From JAKEGN01 sp964465665 (lineage in GTDB: Bacteria; Pseudomonadota; Gammaproteobacteria; Steroidobacterales; Woeseiaceae): 26,576 nt of DNA. Location of the stretch: contig CAYXKM010000059.1 in NCBI GenBank assembly GCA_964465665.1, forward strand, positions 1-26,576. Direction: 5' to 3'. Under the pieces are notes generated by a model, which saw only the letters and a program-made list of their open reading frames with translations, made no database searches and was not told where the DNA came from. The position numbers were made by a program, and so were the translations under genes. Position 1 is the stretch's first letter; the number at the start of each line of letters is the position of its first letter. Shown here piece after piece: positions 23,311-26,576 of this stretch.

Positions 23311-25479
23311 TCATGCGCACACGCGTGATACGCGCATTACATTCGGCATCTTTCTGATGTTGCGCAGTATTTCGGCCAGATGCTTTCTGTCTTTCACCTG
23401 CAAGACAAAATTAAGCACCGAGCAGTCATCCTGACGATCCAGAACCGACACCTGCTCGATATTGGATTCGGAATCGGCAATCGTCGCCGCGACCTCGGCG
23501 AGCACACCGGTCTTGTTTTCCGTGTCGACGTGAATCTGGCTGGAGAAATCCCTGCTGATTTCCATCTCCCAGCTCACAGTGAGCCACTTCTCCGGTTGCT
23601 TGCGGAAATTGATAAGGTTGCCACAGGAATTTCTGTGTATGACGACGCCCCGGCCGGAACTCAGGTAGCCCATGATTTCGTCACCGGGTATCGGATAGCA
23701 GCATTTCGCGTAGCTGACCACCATGCCCTCCGTGCCGGCAATGACCAGGCTGGCTGCGGACGCTTTGGTCTCACTGTCTTCCTTGACGCCGACCAGGAAC
23801 CTGGCGGTCAGGGGCGCCAGGCGCTCGCCGAGACCGAGTTGCTCGAAGAGCTGCGAATCGGTCTCGAGTCCGAGTTCCTTGATCGCTTCCTTCATCCGGA
23901 CTTTGCCCACCTTGCGCAGCGATGAATTCAGGTCTTTGAGAGAGCGATCGAGCAAGCGTTTCCCTAGATCTACGGATTCACTGCTGCGCATATTCTTCAT
24001 GTATTGCCGAATGGCGGAGCGGGCCTTCGCAGTTGTCACGAAGGTGACCCAGTGCGGATTGGGTTTGGCGCCGCGTGAGGTGATGATCTCCACGGTCTGG
24101 CTGTTCTGCAAAGGTGTTCTCAGCGGTACGAGATTCCGGTCGATCTTCGCCGCAACGCATCGATTGCCGACATCCGTATGCACTGCATAAGCGAAGTCGA
24201 CGGTGGTTGCGCCTTTCGGCAAGGGCATGATGTCGCCTTTCGGCGTGAACACGTAGATCTTGTCGGGGAACAGGTCCACCTTGACGCTTTCGAGGAATTC
24301 CTCCGAGCTGCCCGATTCCTGAATCTCGACAAGGTGAGCAAGCCACTCGCGTGCGCGACGTTGCGGCGTGGCCGTGGTCTTGTCCTCGGCCTTGTACTGC
24401 CAGTGTGCTGCTACGCCGGATTCGGCGACCCGGTCCATGTCACGAGTGCGAATCTGTACCTCGAGCGGCATTCCGTTCGGGCCGAACAGGGTCGTGTGCA
24501 GCGACTGGTAGCCGTTGACGCGCGGAATCGCTATGTAATCCTTGAAACGCCCGGGCATCGGTTTGTAAAGACCGTGAACCAGGCCAAGCATTCGGTAGCA
24601 GGTCATCACGTCCGCGACGATGATGCGACAGCCGAAGACATCGACGATGTCGGCCAGCGGCCGCTTTTTTTCGTTCATCTTTTTGTAAATGCTGTAGAGG
24701 TGTTTCTCCCTGCCGATGACTTCGCCCTCGATGTGCTCGGCCTCCATAGCCTTGCGAATCGTATCCGAGATTTTTTTGATGTACTGACGCTGGCTTCCCT
24801 TGCTTCTTTTCAGCGCGCGCTCGAGGACCGCATACCGGTTTGGGTAGAGATGACGAAAGCCCAGGTCCTCGAGGCCGACTTTCAGGTGATTGATGCCGAG
24901 CCGGTTGGCGATCGGGGCATAGATTTCCAGCGTCTCCCTCGCGATTCGGACACGCTTGTCGCGCGGCATGGCGCCGAGCGTTTCCATGTTGTGCAGCCGG
25001 TCGGCGAGTTTGACGAGGATGACGCGTATATCCTCGATCATGGCCAGCATCATTTTGCGGAAACTCTCTGCCTGAGCTTCCGCGCGGCTGTGGAACTGCA
25101 TCTGGTCGAGTTTGCTGACACCGTCGACCAGCGCGGCAATTTCGCTGCCGAACTCGGCTTCCAGGCGGGCGATTGGCGTCGTTGTGTCCTCGATGACGTC
25201 GTGCAGGATGGCAGCGGCGATGGCCTGTGCGTCCATGTGCATGTCCGCCAGCGTCTGGGCCACGGCCACCGGGTGGGAAATGTAGGGTTCGCCGCTCCGC
25301 CGGGTCTGCCCCTGGTGGGCGGCGGCACCGAACTCGTATGCTTTTATAACGAGTTCGATCTGTTCGCCGGGCAGGTAGGATTCCAGGGTATCGATCAGGC
25401 GCTTCAAACCCCAGTCACGCCACGATGACGCGCCGGGCAGTTTCGAGAGCAGGGTGGCGGCGTAGTCCATTTCGATCAT
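23311..25479 (-). CDS. spoT: Bifunctional (p)ppGpp synthetase/hydrolase SpoT
   Basis: Makes and degrades the alarmone (p)ppGpp. The 722-residue protein has an intact HD hydrolase (ISHPVAVA, HDVIEDT near 93, LADRLHNM near 158), a synthetase domain with RFKD, the RxKD form of bifunctional enzymes, and GYQSLHTTL (near 325), then EVQIRT. A TGS domain follows (VFTPKGDIMPLPKGATTVDFA, in two parts, near 410), then the conserved Cys region YAKCCYPIPGD near 600, and a C-terminal ACT domain. Both activities look complete. The N-terminus is about 20-30 residues longer than E. coli SpoT. It follows rpoZ by 48 bases. Confidence 0.97.
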   Translation of the reverse strand: MIEMDYAATLLSKLPGASSWRDWGLKRLIDTLESYLPGEQIELVIKAYEFGAAAHQGQTRRSGEPYISHPVAVAQTLADMHMDAQAIAAAILHDVIEDTTTPIARLEAEFGSEIAALVDGVSKLDQMQFHSRAEAQAESFRKMMLAMIEDIRVILVKLADRLHNMETLGAMPRDKRVRIARETLEIYAPIANRLGINHLKVGLEDLGFRHLYPNRYAVLERALKRSKGSQRQYIKKISDTIRKAMEAEHIEGEVIGREKHLYSIYKKMNEKKRPLADIVDVFGCRIIVADVMTCYRMLGLVHGLYKPMPGRFKDYIAIPRVNGYQSLHTTLFGPNGMPLEVQIRTRDMDRVAESGVAAHWQYKAEDKTTATPQRRAREWLAHLVEIQESGSSEEFLESVKVDLFPDKIYVFTPKGDIMPLPKGATTVDFAYAVHTDVGNRCVAAKIDRNLVPLRTPLQNSQTVEIITSRGAKPNPHWVTFVTTAKARSAIRQYMKNMRSSESVDLGKRLLDRSLKDLNSSLRKVGKVRMKEAIKELGLETDSQLFEQLGLGERLAPLTARFLVGVKEDSETKASAASLVIAGTEGMVVSYAKCCYPIPGDEIMGYLSSGRGVVIHRNSCGNLINFRKQPEKWLTVSWEMEISRDFSSQIHVDTENKTGVLAEVAATIADSESNIEQVSVLDRQDDCSVLNFVLQVKDRKHLAEILRNIRKMPNVMRVSRVCA

Positions 25480-25527
25480 TCGATCATATGCGATCTGCCG
25501 GCGCCAGAATCCGCTTGTCGGGGGCGG

Positions 25528-25809
25528 TTAGTCGCCTATCGATATGCCTCGGAGCGGGATCAGGTCGTCGATGATGTCCGGTTGCATGAACTCATCAGGG
25601 GCGGGCTGCTCGATTTCGTCCAGAATGGCGGGGGTAACATGGCCAGCCGCTATCTCGCGCAAAGCGACGACGGTCGGCTTGTCGTTCTCGCGCTCGACCA
25701 GTACATCCGCACCATGGGCAATGCGGCGGGCGCGCTTTGCGGCGACCAGCACCATTTCAAAAATATTGTCGATATTGTCGAGACAGTCCTCGACGGTAAT
25801 TCTTGCCAT
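25528..25809 (-). CDS. rpoZ: RNA polymerase omega subunit
   Basis: Small RNA-polymerase subunit that aids beta-prime folding and contributes to the ppGpp site. The 93-residue product starts MARITVEDCLDNIDN and keeps FEMVLVAAKRARRI (17-30), NDKPTVVALREIAAG (near 43) and an acidic tail. The ATG at 25809 gives the family N-terminus; the frame is open to 25848 without homology. AGG lies four bases upstream. It precedes spoT, a conserved pairing. A GGCCC/GGGCC hairpin (25830-25843) in its leader has no T-tract. Confidence 0.96.
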   Translation of the reverse strand: MARITVEDCLDNIDNIFEMVLVAAKRARRIAHGADVLVERENDKPTVVALREIAAGHVTPAILDEIEQPAPDEFMQPDIIDDLIPLRGISIGD

Positions 25810-25916
25810 TGACCTGAAACTCCAATCGTGGCCCACGGGGGCCGGCACACAAACGGGCCGACCAGTCTAAATCAGAACAGTGGGAAGATGGAAGGGAAGG
25901 CTTGAGTTTCCGGCAG

Positions 25917-26534
25917 TCAGCGAAGGATTGCGGAGACCTTTCTGCGCAGCCCAGGATTGCTGGTTTTGTTGTTGCCCCGGCCGCCCTGGAGTATAGCCCC
26001 CAGTTCGTCAATGGCGGTTTCCAGATCGTCGTTGATGATTACGTAGTCGAACTCGTTCCAGTGGGACATGTCGTCGAGCGCGTCCGTGAGGCGCCTCCTT
26101 ATTACCGCTTCACTGTCGGTGCGCCGGCCCCGAAGCCTGCGTTCCAGCTCCCCGGCGGACGGCGGCAGGATGAAGATGCTTGCGGACTCCGGCATGGTCT
26201 GCCGCACCTGGCGCGCGCCCTGCCAGTCGATCTCCAGGATTACATGATGGCCCTGCGCCAGCAGCTGCTCGACCTGGGACCGGCTGGTGCCATAGCGGTT
26301 ATCGAACACCATTGCGGATTCGAGCAATTCCCCGTCTTCGCGGAGGCGCAGGAATTCCTGTTCATCGACGAACAGGTAGTCGCGGCCATGCTGTTCCGTT
26401 TCGCGTGGTTTGCGGGTCGTATACGAAACTGAAAAACGCAATTCAGGATTTCGCGCTACCAAAGCCTTGACCAGGGTGGTCTTGCCTGCGCCCGATGGCG
26501 CAGCAATCACGAAAAGTCGGGCCTGCTTCTGCAT
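25917..26534 (-). CDS. gmk: Guanylate kinase
   Basis: Phosphorylates GMP to GDP with ATP. The 205-residue protein has the P-loop APSGAGKTTL (near 11-20), the GMP-binding SVSYTTRKPRETEQHGRDY (near 35) and EIDWQGARQVR near 99, plus the arginines of RRRLTDA near 145. The ATG at 26534 (MQKQARLF) gives the family start; a TTG at 26546 is also in frame but has no ribosome site. It begins 19 bases after the yicC stop and is followed by rpoZ across 107 bases. Confidence 0.97.
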   Translation of the reverse strand: MQKQARLFVIAAPSGAGKTTLVKALVARNPELRFSVSYTTRKPRETEQHGRDYLFVDEQEFLRLREDGELLESAMVFDNRYGTSRSQVEQLLAQGHHVILEIDWQGARQVRQTMPESASIFILPPSAGELERRLRGRRTDSEAVIRRRLTDALDDMSHWNEFDYVIINDDLETAIDELGAILQGGRGNNKTSNPGLRRKVSAILR

Positions 26535-26553
26535 CGCCAAATTCAAGAAGACA

Positions 26554-26576
26554 TCATTCTATGTTCTGGATCTGCT
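26554..26576 (-). CDS. yicC: YicC family endoribonuclease, last codons only
   Basis: The minus strand at the window edge reads codons for Q-I-Q-N-I-E and then TGA (26554-26556). E. coli YicC ends EQIQNIE, and yicC stands directly before gmk in many gammaproteobacteria. Only seven codons with the stop are visible, so the call rests on this terminal motif plus position. The remainder lies outside the window on the right. Confidence 0.7.

Noticed and set aside
24178..25428. 416-codon plus-strand open frame opposite spoT
   Set aside because: It is the antisense shadow of spoT's high-GC coding pattern; the minus strand encodes a complete, conserved protein.
25830..25843. Hairpin in the rpoZ leader as a terminator
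   Set aside because: The stem is only five pairs and no T-tract follows on the minus strand.

Overview
The window is a compact stretch of chromosome from a gammaproteobacterium. The evidence is the block yicC-gmk-rpoZ-spoT-ridA-recG at the right end, a Pseudomonas/Chromatiales-type aa3 oxidase cluster with the small DUF2909 gene, and trkAH, uvrD, bioC, comF and ubiA of gammaproteobacterial type. It is not enteric: it has an A1-type cytochrome c oxidase, and ridA sits where E. coli has trmH. A lineage near Woeseiales/Chromatiales is a guess from gene content only. I see no tRNA, rRNA, CRISPR array, integrase, transposase or prophage gene.

Layout, left to right. (1) 1-1032: dtd on the minus strand, then 442 bp without a gene. 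That gap holds a repeat-rich segment ending in a strong plus-strand terminator, and an extended -10 promoter. (2) 1033-4909: a TRAP transporter for organic acids, split in two. The Tat-lipoprotein binding protein dctP is on the plus strand. It is followed by a Bax-inhibitor-1/YccA-like gene and faces dctM and dctQ on the minus strand. A REP-like palindrome that probably ends dctQM lies between them. (3) 4938-9995: trkH, trkA and uvrD on the minus strand, so close to dctQM that uvrD-trkA-trkH-dctQ-dctM may be one transcript. (4) 10120-10755: a small outer-membrane barrel protein with its own promoter.

(5) 10933-17701: the cytochrome c oxidase cluster. In transcription order on the minus strand it runs coxB, coxA, a 37-residue membrane protein, ctaG (Cox11) and coxC. 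Then comes the DUF2909 gene on the opposite strand, and then surf1, a thioredoxin-fold SCO-like gene and cyoE (heme O synthase). Structural subunits, Cu chaperone, SURF1 and heme O synthase are together. Heme A synthase (ctaA/cox15), usual just before cyoE, is missing, and cyoE has no ordinary start codon where its protein should begin. (6) 18034-20766: bioC (biotin synthesis), divergent comF, and ubiA (ubiquinone synthesis). (7) 20794-26576: recG, ridA, spoT, rpoZ, gmk and the last codons of yicC, all on the minus strand, joining nucleotide metabolism, the stringent response and recombination repair.

Most of the window is ordinary housekeeping DNA. I found no new defence or mobile system. 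The points most worth checking are the possible attenuator or small RNA at about 700-816, the cyoE/ctaA anomaly at about 11760-11988, the 15-bp inverted repeat at 13532-13589, the split TRAP transporter, and the 37-residue gene.
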